Part shown: piece by piece, positions 1-9,194 of the stretch
Layout of the letters: each line of letters begins with the position of its first letter
Numbering within the stretch: the first letter of the stretch is position 1
Assembly: GCA_001803045.1 (NCBI GenBank)
Contig: MHAR01000025.1
Coordinates: forward strand, 1-33,976
Source of the DNA: Ignavibacteria bacterium RIFOXYB12_FULL_35_14
GTDB lineage: Bacteria > Bacteroidota > Ignavibacteria > Ignavibacteriales > Ignavibacteriaceae
Length of the DNA stretch: 33,976 bases
Direction of reading: 5' to 3'
Program-made: the position numbers and the translations under genes
Notes under the pieces: generated by a model
Databases searched by the model: none
What the model was told of the DNA's origin: nothing
Seen by the model: the letters and a program-made list of their open reading frames with translations, nothing else

Positions 1-63
1 GTGAATTTTGGTTAAAATCGTTAAATTTAATTCGCTTTGTCATACTAAGAGACAATTTCAGTC

Positions 64-1470
64 ATGTTTCACATTCGCACTTCAAAAACCGGATCAGGAA
101 AAACTGCTGTTCAAATCCTTCGATACGAGAAACGTAAATTAGTCATAGTTAAACATATAGGGAGTGCTAATAATAGAAAAGAAGTTCAGAGATTAAAACA
201 TAATGCAAATAACTGGATTGAAGAAACAACCAGACAACAATCATTATTTCCACAAGCAGTGGAATTGCCGGTAGTACAACTGAATCAACTTCAATATGTA
301 GGATTCCGATACGGACTGCTGTATGAAAGTCTATATGAAGTGTTTAAGCGCTTTAACTTTCATTGGTTGCGTAATAAGCTTTTGCTGGATTTAGTCATTG
401 CACGAATAGCACAGCCTTCTTCAAAATTACGGTCAATAGAATTTCTCAAAGAGTTTTTTGGAGTTGAGCATGGGCGGCGAGAGTTGTATCGCCAGATACC
501 GATAATTCTCAAGACAAGAAATACGATCGAATCCAGGATTCTGGAGATTGCAAAGAAAGAATTTGCATTTAATTTTTCTGTGGTTTTTTATGATGTAACG
601 ACATTATACTTTGAAAGTTTTCAGGAAGACGAGCTACGGCGGAGTGGATTTTCAAAAGATAACAAATTTACTCAGCCACAAATCCTTCTTGGGCTGTTGG
701 TAAGTGGTGAAGGTTTTCCAGTAGGGTATCAAATCTTTGAAGGGAAGAAATTTGAGGGGCATACTTTAATCCCCATAATATTGAGATTTAAGCGTAAGCA
801 TAAGATAGAAAGACTAACGGTAGTTGCAGATGCTGCAATGATAAGTATTGAAAACATTAAGGCATTAACTAAAGTCCATCTTAATTATATTGTTGGAGCC
901 AGGGCAGCTAATCTGCCAATGAAAACCATTGAAGAAGTCAGTAGAAGAATTTCGGGTCATGATGGTGCAACAATTAGGATGCAAACAAACTATGGTGGTC
1001 TGATTTGTGAATTTTCACAGAAGCGACATACTAAAGACAAGCGGGAAATGGAAAAGCAAATTACAAAGGCAGAAAAACTTTTGAAAAATCCCGGCAACAT
1101 CAAACGGACAAAGTTTATTAGTTCTGAAGGACAAGTCTATAGACTTAACGCTTCATTAATAGAGAAGACTAAATCGCTGCTTGGCATTAAAGGTTACTAC
1201 ACAAATCTCACAACTCCGGAAGTAAATGATCAGACAGTTATTGAGCATTATCATAACCTTTGGCATGTTGAACAGGCATTTCGCATTTCGAAAAGTGATT
1301 TGCTAATTCGCCCGATGTTTCACTTTAAACAGCAGATGATTGAAACGCATATTCTTATCTGCTTCATGGCATTGGCAGTGTGCAAGTACATGGAATTGAA
1401 AACAGACAGGTCAATCAAGTCGAACTTGAAACTATTAAAAAGTGTTACTGATGCCAAGTTAGTAAGATAA
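64..1470 (+). CDS. IS4-superfamily (IS1634-type) DDE transposase
   Basis: DDE transposase of 468 residues. The catalytic acidic residues are visible as D177 (FYDVTTLYFE), D256 (VVADAAM) and E403 (LWHVEQAFRISK). The C-terminal signature Y396-x2-L-x3-E403-x6-K410 fits the YREK motif of the IS4 superfamily, with Leu where Arg is usual. The N-terminus (residues 1-50) matches the conserved lead-in of IS1634 proteins. The length is near the family norm and the frame is open throughout, so the gene could be active. I could not find convincing terminal inverted repeats; the left end may lie outside the window, and 1471-1534 shows no clear right end. The start at 64 gives a natural N-terminus. Family assignment is firm; subfamily less so. 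Confidence 0.85.
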   Translation: MFHIRTSKTGSGKTAVQILRYEKRKLVIVKHIGSANNRKEVQRLKHNANNWIEETTRQQSLFPQAVELPVVQLNQLQYVGFRYGLLYESLYEVFKRFNFHWLRNKLLLDLVIARIAQPSSKLRSIEFLKEFFGVEHGRRELYRQIPIILKTRNTIESRILEIAKKEFAFNFSVVFYDVTTLYFESFQEDELRRSGFSKDNKFTQPQILLGLLVSGEGFPVGYQIFEGKKFEGHTLIPIILRFKRKHKIERLTVVADAAMISIENIKALTKVHLNYIVGARAANLPMKTIEEVSRRISGHDGATIRMQTNYGGLICEFSQKRHTKDKREMEKQITKAEKLLKNPGNIKRTKFISSEGQVYRLNASLIEKTKSLLGIKGYYTNLTTPEVNDQTVIEHYHNLWHVEQAFRISKSDLLIRPMFHFKQQMIETHILICFMALAVCKYMELKTDRSIKSNLKLLKSVTDAKLVR

Positions 1471-1534
1471 AGACTATGATTAAGATTAAGAGATTTTTCC
1501 CTTTATAACAGCGTAACGTGAGTTATTAGTAAAA

Positions 1535-1912
1535 TTAGAACAACCCGTTTTCATTAATAATATTTTTCGGAACGGGCTGCCCAAAGTCCCATAATTCCAC
1601 GATCTTATCAGCTTCGAAACGGAAAATATGAATTACTGCTGCTCCGAGTTCTTGAGGATTTTGTCTTATGTGAGAATGAACAGCAGCCAAATCGCCATCT
1701 TCTAATGCACGCTTAATTTCAAAAATTTTATTTGGATTTTCCTTTGCACTTTCTTCCATCGCTAACATTAAAGTCTCGGCATCGCCTTTAAAGTAAGCAT
1801 TGTGGTGTTTGAATTTATTATCTGCAAATTTAACAAATGCTTCTTGTGATTTTCCTTTTGCACATAGAATTAAAAATTCCGTTGCAATTTCCTTCTTTGA
1901 TTTCTGTATCAT
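1535..1912 (-). CDS. SnoaL-like / NTF2-fold protein
   Basis: A single NTF2-like domain of 125 residues resembling the SnoaL-like aldol-condensation family. Supporting features are an N-terminal helix pair, the segment KHHNAYFKGD (about residues 34-43), the VHSHIRQNP strand and the closing HIFRFEADKIVELWDFGQ stretch typical of the family. No signal peptide, so cytoplasmic. It is the last gene of a minus-strand run of small one-domain enzymes, 45 bases after the DHFR-like gene, and may be co-transcribed. Substrate unknown; many members are unassigned. Confidence 0.75.
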   Translation of the reverse strand: MIQKSKKEIATEFLILCAKGKSQEAFVKFADNKFKHHNAYFKGDAETLMLAMEESAKENPNKIFEIKRALEDGDLAAVHSHIRQNPQELGAAVIHIFRFEADKIVELWDFGQPVPKNIINENGLF

Positions 1913-1957
1913 TTACTTTGCTCCTTAAATGCCAAGTTATTTTATTAAGTATTCTTT

Positions 1958-2524
1958 TTATCTTTGATAATTAAGTAATGTTATTCCGCAGTCAAATCTT
2001 TTAGCAACCATGAGCTTAAGACTTGGTTTTGCTTCTAATTTCGAAAAGATGCTCAATCCATTACCTATAGCGGCTGGATTGACGAACAGATAATATTCAT
2101 CAATAAGGTTATTCTTTATCAAATTAGAGACAAAAGCAGCCCCGCCGTAAACAATAATGTCTTTGCCGGTTCCATTTTTTAATCTTGCTATTTCATCAGC
2201 AAGATTATCTTTTGCTAACTCCGTATTTGCCCAAGCAGATTTATCGAGAGTTTTTGTAAAAACAATTTTGCGATAATCCACCATAATTTTTGCAAATTCA
2301 AAATCAGGATTTTGGGGATTAGCCATCACATTTGTCCAATGTGAAATAAAACCATCTGTCATTTTTCTTCCAAGAAGAATTGTATCAACCGTTTGGGTAA
2401 GATGACTAACATAATCTTTTAATTCCTCATCCCAATTCCATGTCATCCAATTCATTTCACCGTTGGGACCTGCAACGAATCCATCAATCGACATTTGTAC
2501 TTGCAGTTTTAGTTTGCGATTCAT
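1958..2524 (-). CDS. DHFR/RibD C-terminal-like reductase (copy 1)
   Basis: A 188-residue member of the DHFR-like family typified by YyaP/YwjB and the RibD C-terminal domain, expected to bind NADPH. Seen directly: the opening strand KLKLQVQMSIDGFVAGPNG, the TILLGRKM segment and the nucleotide-binding-like IIVYGGAAFVSNLI region near residue 125. It lies 13 bases downstream of a homologous gene of nearly the same design (shared opening strand, FTKTLDKS and YGG-x-x-FVS-x-LI blocks), so the two form a tandem paralogous pair. It is not a folate-pathway folA by context; the true substrate is unknown. Confidence 0.85.
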   Translation of the reverse strand: MNRKLKLQVQMSIDGFVAGPNGEMNWMTWNWDEELKDYVSHLTQTVDTILLGRKMTDGFISHWTNVMANPQNPDFEFAKIMVDYRKIVFTKTLDKSAWANTELAKDNLADEIARLKNGTGKDIIVYGGAAFVSNLIKNNLIDEYYLFVNPAAIGNGLSIFSKLEAKPSLKLMVAKRFDCGITLLNYQR

Positions 2525-2537
2525 TTTTTTCTTTCGG

Positions 2538-3161
2538 TTAAATTAAATCGTAAGTACATAAATTAATACCGCAATTATAGATTTTTGAGCTTTTTAATTT
2601 TAGCTGTAAGTGATTATTTAATTTATCAAAGATCGGTACTCCATTACCAAGCGCAATCGGATTTACAAAAAGATGAAATTCATCAATCAAACCTTCTTTA
2701 ATTAATTCTGAAACAAAAGAACTCCCGCCATAAACAATCATATCTTTTCCACTCTGGTTTTTTAGTTTTTTGATTTCTTCTACGAGAATTCCTTTTGCAA
2801 GTTCAGTATTATTCCATTCAGATTTATCAAGCGTTTTTGTGAAAACTATTTTTTTGACGCCTACTATTCTTTGAGCAAATCCATACATCGGATCATCTGG
2901 CCTTGTAAATGTTCGCTGCCAGAAGGGAATATAATCAATCGCCAATTTTCTGCCGATAATAATTGTATCAATGGAATCCAGCAATTCCAGTACATCTTGA
3001 TAAATTTCATCTAATGCCAAAGTCACCCAGGATTGATCGTCATTTGGTCCGGTTGAAACAAATCCATCAATACTCATTTGCATTTGCAATTTTAATTTTT
3101 CCCGGGTACTGCTCGATTTCGTTTCATTAACCATTTTAAGATAACCTTTTACGAGATTCAT
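2538..3161 (-). CDS. DHFR/RibD C-terminal-like reductase (copy 2)
   Basis: A 207-residue DHFR-like reductase, upstream partner of the gene at 1958. It carries the same blocks: LKLQMQMSIDGFVSTG, TIIIGRKLAIDYIPFW, IVFTKTLDKSEW and MIVYGGSSFVSELI. An extra N-terminal stretch of about 20 polar residues precedes the domain, so the true start may be the internal Met at residue 10. Its annotated start overlaps the stop of the upstream SRPBCC gene by four bases (ATGA), a sign of translational coupling. Enzyme class is secure; substrate is not. Confidence 0.85.
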   Translation of the reverse strand: MNLVKGYLKMVNETKSSSTREKLKLQMQMSIDGFVSTGPNDDQSWVTLALDEIYQDVLELLDSIDTIIIGRKLAIDYIPFWQRTFTRPDDPMYGFAQRIVGVKKIVFTKTLDKSEWNNTELAKGILVEEIKKLKNQSGKDMIVYGGSSFVSELIKEGLIDEFHLFVNPIALGNGVPIFDKLNNHLQLKLKSSKIYNCGINLCTYDLI

Positions 3162-3616
3162 AGTTCCTTTTTTTCTGCCAGCTCTTTAAGTTTTTGCAAA
3201 GCCTTGGGCCACATGTTCTTAAACATATCCTCATAATCTTCTGCAGAATCCATTTCCACCAGCAATTCCGTCACTCCATTATTTTCTTTGAAGGTATAGT
3301 TTTCAAGTGCGCCTGCCCATGCTTTCACCGCTTCGCTTGTAGTGTCTTCTTTTCCATCCAGCAGAGTACCTTTGTGCTCGATCGAGATGAACTCATATTT
3401 ACGATTTTCTTTTATTCGGCTTACCATGCCATCCATTTTGCCGGATTTGCCAGGTGCAAGGAAAAGTATTTTGCTTCCTCTTTCCCAGTTACCAATATAA
3501 TGTGAACCGGGGGCGAATACTGCCGTCCATGCTTGATATGAATTTCGGTTCAGCATTGTGCTCCAAACCTTTTCTTTAGGTGCTCTAATACTGATTGAGA
3601 AATTAAGTCTGTTCAT
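3158..3616 (-). CDS. SRPBCC (AHSA1-like) protein
   Basis: A 152-residue START/Bet v 1-fold protein of the activator-of-Hsp90-ATPase-homolog type. The opening FSISIRAPKEKVWSTMLN, the central GSKILFLAP strand and the closing helix (MWPKALQKLKELAEKK) are the usual markers. Such proteins bind hydrophobic ligands in a deep cavity; the ligand here is unknown. It overlaps the DHFR-like gene by four bases and follows the double-VOC gene by 23 bases, so 4542-1535 is probably one transcript of small stress or detoxification-type proteins. Confidence 0.85.
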   Translation of the reverse strand: MNRLNFSISIRAPKEKVWSTMLNRNSYQAWTAVFAPGSHYIGNWERGSKILFLAPGKSGKMDGMVSRIKENRKYEFISIEHKGTLLDGKEDTTSEAVKAWAGALENYTFKENNGVTELLVEMDSAEDYEDMFKNMWPKALQKLKELAEKKEL

Positions 3617-3639
3617 AATTTTAAAGTTTAGTTTTAATA

Positions 3640-4542
3640 TTAAATACTTATAGCGGCTTTCTCGAGGTCAGCTATTATAATCTTTTTCATTTGAAGCATT
3701 GCTTGCATAACCCTCTGTGCTTTTGCATGATTCGGATCTCTTAACAAATCGATTAAAATAGTCGGAACAATTTGCCATGAAATACCAAATTTATCTTTCA
3801 ACCATGCACATTGACTTTCTGATCCTCCCTCTGTGAGCTTATTCCAGTAGTAATCAACTTCAACCTGATCTTTACAATTTACAACAAATGATATTGCTTC
3901 ATTAAAACCAAATGGATGATCCATCGAACTGTCAATTACCATGAACACATGACCATTTAAAGTGAACTGAGCATGTTTAACAGTACCCTCGGGTTCAGCT
4001 TCACCAGCGGCATATTTTAAAATTCCAGTAATACTTGAATCTTTGAAAACCGAGGTATAGAACTGAACTGCTTCCTCTGCTCTGCCGCGCTGCATACCAA
4101 CAAAAAGTAATGAAGGAGTAATTATCTGACCAACTTCCTTTTTGTTTCCAAGGAATATCTGCCACGAAAGTCCAAACTTATCCTGAACCCAACCATACTT
4201 TTCACTCCAGTCATATTTTTGAATATCCATCAAAACACTGCCGCCTTCGGAAAGTTTTTCCCAGAGCCTGTCAACCTCAGAAACTGTTTCGCAGCTTACA
4301 AAAAATGAAATCGATGGATTGATCTTGAAGTAAGGTCCACCATTGAGCGCAGTAAATATTTGTCCTTCAAGTTGAAATCCAATCGTCATTGCCGAGCCAG
4401 CCAGCCTTCCAGATACTTTCGCGCTTTCCTCATCATAACGGGTTATCTTTAATATCTTCGAGTTGTTAAAAATGGAAACATAAAAATCAACTGCTTCTTC
4501 AGCATTGTTATCGAACCATAAAAATGGAGTCATTTTTTGCAT
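3640..4542 (-). CDS. Double-domain PhnB-like VOC protein
   Basis: Two tandem PhnB-like vicinal-oxygen-chelate (glyoxalase-fold) domains in 300 residues. The first covers residues 1 to about 140 (PFLWFDNNAEEAVDFYVSIF) and the second about 141-290 (PSLLFVGMQRGRAEEAVQFY), each ending in a D-KFG-SWQI block. Members include the group once labelled 3-demethylubiquinone-9 methyltransferase, a label now considered wrong. Probably first gene of the 4542-1535 unit; a weak purine-rich site (AAGAAA) precedes the start. Substrate unknown. Confidence 0.85.
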   Translation of the reverse strand: MQKMTPFLWFDNNAEEAVDFYVSIFNNSKILKITRYDEESAKVSGRLAGSAMTIGFQLEGQIFTALNGGPYFKINPSISFFVSCETVSEVDRLWEKLSEGGSVLMDIQKYDWSEKYGWVQDKFGLSWQIFLGNKKEVGQIITPSLLFVGMQRGRAEEAVQFYTSVFKDSSITGILKYAAGEAEPEGTVKHAQFTLNGHVFMVIDSSMDHPFGFNEAISFVVNCKDQVEVDYYWNKLTEGGSESQCAWLKDKFGISWQIVPTILIDLLRDPNHAKAQRVMQAMLQMKKIIIADLEKAAISI

Positions 4543-4654
4543 AAAAATTTCTTTCTTAAATTATTTTCGCAATTCAGATTGTATGATATTTAAATAGAAA
4601 ATTTAATATAGGTTTTAGATGCTGGCAAAATTAAAATTCCAATGTTTGTACCTA

Positions 4655-4678
4655 TTTATCCATTGGCTAACGGATAAA
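4655..4678. other. Hairpin in the 4543-4744 gap
   Basis: An imperfect inverted repeat (TTTATCC arms, two more pairs inside an A-C mismatch, four-base loop) lies 67 bases past the stop of the RND permease. It may end or stabilise the efflux mRNA, but no T-run follows it on the minus strand. Nothing else is visible in this 200-base gap. Confidence 0.35.
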
Positions 4679-4744
4679 CAGATGCATCTCTCCATCTTGT
4701 GTATGGTGAGTTATTAAGTCAATTCAATCACATTACTTTCAGAT

Positions 4745-7700
4745 TTATTTAGTAAATCCTTCGGGGATTAAATTAACTGATCCCGAAATTATTTCTGTAC
4801 TATTTTCAGCTTGTTCTAATTCCTGTTTTGCCGGACTTGTAAATCGAGCAAGCAGCGTATAAACAATAGGGATAATTACCAGGGTTAGGAATGTTGAAAA
4901 GAGCATTCCGCCAACAACAGCCAAACCTAATGGACGTCGAGATTCGGCACCGGCACCTAAACCAATAGCAATTGGTAAAATTCCAAAAATAGTCGCGAAT
5001 GATGTCATCAAAATTGGTCTAAGACGAATGGTTGCTGCATTTACTACCGCATCAATAAATGAAAAGCCTTGTGCCCGTTGCTGATTTGCAAATTCAACAA
5101 TTAATATTGAATTTTTGGTAACAAGACCAACGAGCATTATCAAGCCGATTTGAGAATAAATATTTAAGCTTTGTCCAAAAATAAAAAGTGTTAACAAAGC
5201 TCCAAAAACAGCAAGCGGTACAGAAAGCAAAATGGTAAATGGATGTATGAAGCTTTCAAACTGAGCTGATAGTACCAGGTAAATAAATATGATTGCGAGG
5301 ATAAACATAAAATATAACGCAGAGCTTGAAGATTTATATTCTAATGATTGTCCGGCATACTCATGCTTAATATTAGCAGGCAGCTTTTCCTGTGCAATCC
5401 TGTCAAGATCATCCAAAGCTTGCCCAAGAGTAACACCAGGCGCAAGATTGGCAGATAGTGTTGCTGACCGAATACGGTTATAGTGATTTAATTCCTTAGG
5501 AGCAACAGTTGTTTTAACTTTTACAACATTGGCAAGCTGCACTAAGCCGCCCCTACTTCGGATATAGATATTCTGAATTGCATCGGGCGATGAACGGTAT
5601 TCGGGTTTCATCTGCAAAACCACATCGTACTGTTTGGTGCCGCGCTTGAAATCGGTAACCTTTCTTCCACCCAGTAATGTTTCAAGTGTAGAGCCGATAT
5701 CGGTTACAGATACTCCTAAATGAGAAGCCCGTTCGCGATCAATATCAACATCAAGCTGAGGTTTATTCAACCGCAGATCGCTGTCCATATTAATCAAATA
5801 TCCTAATTTTGATGCTTCACCCATCATTAAACCCATGGATTTGTTAAGCTCATCGTAGGTGTCTGCCTGGAGCACATATTCAACAGAGCTTGAACCAAAA
5901 TTAGCACCTAAACTTGGCGGATTGATTACGAATGCTAAAACTCCCGGTATTGATATGAGCTGTGCAAAAAGCTCTTGTACGATCTGTTGCTGAGACTTAT
6001 CACGCTCGCTTCGGGGCTTCAAGTTTAAAAACATAAAACTGTTGGTAACACTCCCAGGACCGCCAAAACTTAATCCTGTTGCAGTAAAAAGTCCTTCAAG
6101 TTCAGGAAGTTTCAACAAAAGATTTTCTATTTCTCTAACATACCTGTCAGTATATTCCAAAGTGGCTCCTTCAGGAGCAATTACAATTCCGAAGCTGACT
6201 CCGCGGTCTTCAACCGGCACAAGCTCACTTGGTAAAAGATTAAATAGAAAAACTCCAAGAATCACCACGCCGACACCTCCTGAAATTAATAGCAGCCTGT
6301 GGCGTAAAGTCCATCTAAGTGTACTTTCATAAATAAAATTTAACCAATTGAAGAAAGCATCGAATGATCTGGAAGCCCAGCTTTTGCTCGTCCCATGTAA
6401 AGGTCGTAGAATTAGAGAAGAAATCATGGGCGTTAATGTTAGTGCAACGAAACCGGAAATTAAAACGGCTACCGCAACAGCGATTCCAAATTCATTAAAT
6501 AATCTTCCAACATTACCTGAAAGAAATGCAAGAGGAATGAACACTGCGACGAGTGAAATTGTGGTAGAAATAATTGCGAAGCCGATTTCTTTACTGCCAT
6601 CAAGTGAAGCCTGCCAACGGCTTTTGCCCATTTCCATATGCCGGTAAATGTTTTCAAGTACAACAATCGCATCATCAACTACTAAACCGATTGCTAAAAC
6701 AAAGCCAAGGAGTGTAAGAATATTAATTGTAAATCCTGCAAAGTAAACTGCTGCCAAAGCTCCGATAATTGAAATAGGTATAGCTAATGAAGGGATAATT
6801 GTTGCACGAAAACTTTTTAAGAACGCCAGCACTACAAGCACAACCAGAACAAGAGCGATCATTAAAGTTTGCTGCACTTCGGAAATTGATTCATTAATAA
6901 ATTCAGAACTATCAAAAGCCACCTCTAATTTCATTCCTTCAGGCAATAGCTTGGCTAATTCGGGCAATGACTTTTTGATTTCGGCAGCAACATCTACAGT
7001 GCTTGCTTTAGATTGTTTAACGATTCCTAATCCTACAGCCAGTTGACTGTTCCATCGTGCAAGTGTTCGTTCATCTTCTGCCCCGACATTAACATCTGCA
7101 ACATCTCTCAAACGAATCACAGCGTCACCCTTTTGAGAAATAATAATCGAACCAAATTCTTCCGGTTTAGAAAGCTCTCCGCGTGTACGAACAGCAAATT
7201 CACGCTGTACACCTTCAACTCTTCCTCCGGGTATTTCTGCATTTTCACTTCTAACTGCCGCTTCAATGTCCTGCGAAGTTAAACCATGTGCAGCCAACCG
7301 AAGAGGATCTATCCACACACGCATGGCATATCTCCGCTCACCACCAATTATTACAGATCCAACACCGGGCAGACGCTGTATTTTTTCTTTTAGCACACGG
7401 TCTGCAAAATCCGATAATTCTAACCCGGAATGATGCTGACTTGAAAGTGCTAGCCAGACAATAGCCTGCGCATTTGCATCAACTTTTGAAATTATGGGAT
7501 CATCTATTTCTTGCGGCAGAGCACCGCGAACACGGGAAACTCTATCCCTCGCATCATTGGCTGCTTCATTAACATCGCGGTTCAATTCAAATTCAATAGT
7601 TATAACCGAACCACCTTCGCGGCTTGATGAAGTAATGGTTTTTACTCCTTCGAGTGTAGCAAATTGTTCTTCAAGTACATCGGTTATTTCTGTTTCAACA

Positions 7701-7873
7701 ACATTTGAACTGGCTCCTCGATATATGGTTACTACCGAGATAATGGGTGGGTCAATGTCGGGATATTCCCTAACAGGAAGCTGAGTAAAAGAAATAATTC
7801 CGAACAGAAGAATTGCTAAACTCATTACGGTTGCAAAAACAGGACGGCGAATGGATATGTCACTAAGTTTCAT
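4745..7873 (-). CDS. RND efflux permease (HAE1/AcrB type)
   Basis: Inner-membrane proton-driven multidrug exporter of 1042 residues, the full AcrB-family length. Visible features: N-terminal TM1 after SDISIRRPVFATVM, two large periplasmic porter/docking regions, the TM4 proton-relay aspartate pair in GLVVDDAIVVLENI (around residue 400), and the matching TM10 lysine in MLVGLVTKNSILIVEFA. The C-terminus is a polar tail after the twelfth TM segment. It is the last gene of a minus-strand tolC-adaptor-permease operon, 198 bases after the adaptor. HAE1-type sequence predicts hydrophobic or amphiphilic drugs, not metal ions. No local regulator gene is present. Family certain; substrate unknown. Confidence 0.95.
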   Translation of the reverse strand: MKLSDISIRRPVFATVMSLAILLFGIISFTQLPVREYPDIDPPIISVVTIYRGASSNVVETEITDVLEEQFATLEGVKTITSSSREGGSVITIEFELNRDVNEAANDARDRVSRVRGALPQEIDDPIISKVDANAQAIVWLALSSQHHSGLELSDFADRVLKEKIQRLPGVGSVIIGGERRYAMRVWIDPLRLAAHGLTSQDIEAAVRSENAEIPGGRVEGVQREFAVRTRGELSKPEEFGSIIISQKGDAVIRLRDVADVNVGAEDERTLARWNSQLAVGLGIVKQSKASTVDVAAEIKKSLPELAKLLPEGMKLEVAFDSSEFINESISEVQQTLMIALVLVVLVVLAFLKSFRATIIPSLAIPISIIGALAAVYFAGFTINILTLLGFVLAIGLVVDDAIVVLENIYRHMEMGKSRWQASLDGSKEIGFAIISTTISLVAVFIPLAFLSGNVGRLFNEFGIAVAVAVLISGFVALTLTPMISSLILRPLHGTSKSWASRSFDAFFNWLNFIYESTLRWTLRHRLLLISGGVGVVILGVFLFNLLPSELVPVEDRGVSFGIVIAPEGATLEYTDRYVREIENLLLKLPELEGLFTATGLSFGGPGSVTNSFMFLNLKPRSERDKSQQQIVQELFAQLISIPGVLAFVINPPSLGANFGSSSVEYVLQADTYDELNKSMGLMMGEASKLGYLINMDSDLRLNKPQLDVDIDRERASHLGVSVTDIGSTLETLLGGRKVTDFKRGTKQYDVVLQMKPEYRSSPDAIQNIYIRSRGGLVQLANVVKVKTTVAPKELNHYNRIRSATLSANLAPGVTLGQALDDLDRIAQEKLPANIKHEYAGQSLEYKSSSSALYFMFILAIIFIYLVLSAQFESFIHPFTILLSVPLAVFGALLTLFIFGQSLNIYSQIGLIMLVGLVTKNSILIVEFANQQRAQGFSFIDAVVNAATIRLRPILMTSFATIFGILPIAIGLGAGAESRRPLGLAVVGGMLFSTFLTLVIIPIVYTLLARFTSPAKQELEQAENSTEIISGSVNLIPEGFTK

Positions 7874-7970
7874 CTTAAAAACTCCTAAATAAAACGATAT
7901 TACTTTTCAAAAATTATTTTTTGAATTAATTAATTTCTTATTAACCTGTCCTACGCAAAAGTGAAGAATA

Positions 7971-8020
7971 CAAACCCAGTTCCCAACGCATAGTACTAAA
8001 AATTAAAGGAACGGGGTTTG
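7971..8020. other. Long-loop hairpin between adaptor and permease genes
   Basis: Arms CAAACCCAGTTCC and GGAACGGGGTTTG pair at 12 of 13 positions around a 24-base loop. It lies between the adaptor stop (8072) and the permease start (7873). No T-run follows on the minus strand, so it looks more like an mRNA processing or stability element than a simple terminator. A dispersed repeat is an alternative. Confidence 0.4.
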
Positions 8021-8071
8021 TTTGCTGATTATTATCTTTACCATGCGTAACGGATAAATTAATTCATAAAA

Positions 8072-9157
8072 TTATTGCTGCATCGATTTTACATGGTCAG
8101 AGTTTATGGGCATAACTTTCGCCCCGTCAAAAAGTTTTTGATGCCCGGTTCTCACCACTTGCATTCCGTTCTCTAATCCATTTACTACTTCAACAATCTC
8201 AGAAGTCTGCAAACCAAGAGTAATAGGAGTTGCCGCAACACTGCTGTCATTTTTTACAACAAAAACAAAAGATTGATTTCCATTTGCAAATACTGCCTCA
8301 TTCGGAATTGTTAACGCATTTGGTCTTTTGTTTAACACGGCAGATACATTTGCAGACATACCGGGCCGAAACTTTTGTCCCGGATTTTGAACACGCGCTA
8401 CAATATTAACATTACGAGTTTCGGAATCTAATATTGGTTCAATGGCTATAATTCTTCCTTTAACTTCATGCCCGGGAAAAACGGAAGAAGAGATTGTTAC
8501 TTCTGCGTGTCTTTTAAGTTGTGAAAGAAAACGTTCGGACGCGGAAAATCCCACACGAATTTCATTAAGATTTGCTAATTCAGTTATTTGTTGTCCTATC
8601 CGTAAAAAAGCACCGACACTTACCTTGCGAGTTCCAATACTTCCGTTAAAAGGTGCCAGTATACGGGCTTTTGCTAATCGCGCTTTTGCAAGTTCATAAT
8701 TTGCTTCTGCAACTTTTAAGCGGGCTAATGCATCATCCAAATCCTGTGGTGTTCCGGCATTTTGTTCAACAATTGATTTGATACGATTGTAAGATGTTTT
8801 GCTCTGATCGTATAATGCTTCAGTTCGATTTACTTCCGCGGAAAGTTGTGAGTCGTCGAGCTGTGCAATAAGATCGCCTTTTTTAATGAAGCTGCCTTCT
8901 TCAAAAGGAAGGCTTTGAACCGAAGCATCTATTTCCGAAACGATAGTTACGCCTTCAATTGCTTCTATTGTTCCAACCACCTCAAATTTATCTATGACAT
9001 CCTGTGCTTTTACATCCGCTGTCTCAACCGGTGTGGGCGGTAATGTGAAACCGCCTGTGGATGCATTTTGTTCTGAACAGCCATAATAAATCAGGGCAAA
9101 TGCTGCGGCTAAAAAATAAATCATCCGATTGTTCTTTGATTTGAATTTGATCAACAT
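8072..9157 (-). CDS. RND periplasmic adaptor lipoprotein
   Basis: Membrane-fusion protein of 361 residues linking the permease to the outer-membrane channel. A lipobox-like segment ends at Cys27 (ALIYYGC), so it is probably lipid-anchored in the periplasm. Then come the lipoyl half-motif with GTIEAIEGVTIVSEIDASVQ, an alpha-helical hairpin (about residues 105-165), the second half-lipoyl (ARILAPFNGSIGTRKVSVG), the beta-barrel (VTISSSVFPG) and the membrane-proximal domain (ALTIPNEAVF). The order is canonical. It follows the tolC-like gene by 37 bases and precedes the permease. A start at Met12 would also leave a usable signal peptide. Confidence 0.93.
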   Translation of the reverse strand: MLIKFKSKNNRMIYFLAAAFALIYYGCSEQNASTGGFTLPPTPVETADVKAQDVIDKFEVVGTIEAIEGVTIVSEIDASVQSLPFEEGSFIKKGDLIAQLDDSQLSAEVNRTEALYDQSKTSYNRIKSIVEQNAGTPQDLDDALARLKVAEANYELAKARLAKARILAPFNGSIGTRKVSVGAFLRIGQQITELANLNEIRVGFSASERFLSQLKRHAEVTISSSVFPGHEVKGRIIAIEPILDSETRNVNIVARVQNPGQKFRPGMSANVSAVLNKRPNALTIPNEAVFANGNQSFVFVVKNDSSVAATPITLGLQTSEIVEVVNGLENGMQVVRTGHQKLFDGAKVMPINSDHVKSMQQ

Positions 9158-9194
9158 AAATTTTTTCCTTTCTTAAACTTTATCAAACCTGTTT

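Noticed and set aside
1-1534. Complete insertion sequence with inverted repeats
   Set aside because: No convincing pair of terminal repeats or target duplication could be read; the left end may be outside the window.
2538-3161. folA, true dihydrofolate reductase
   Set aside because: Sequence blocks fit the YyaP/RibD-like branch and no folate gene is near.
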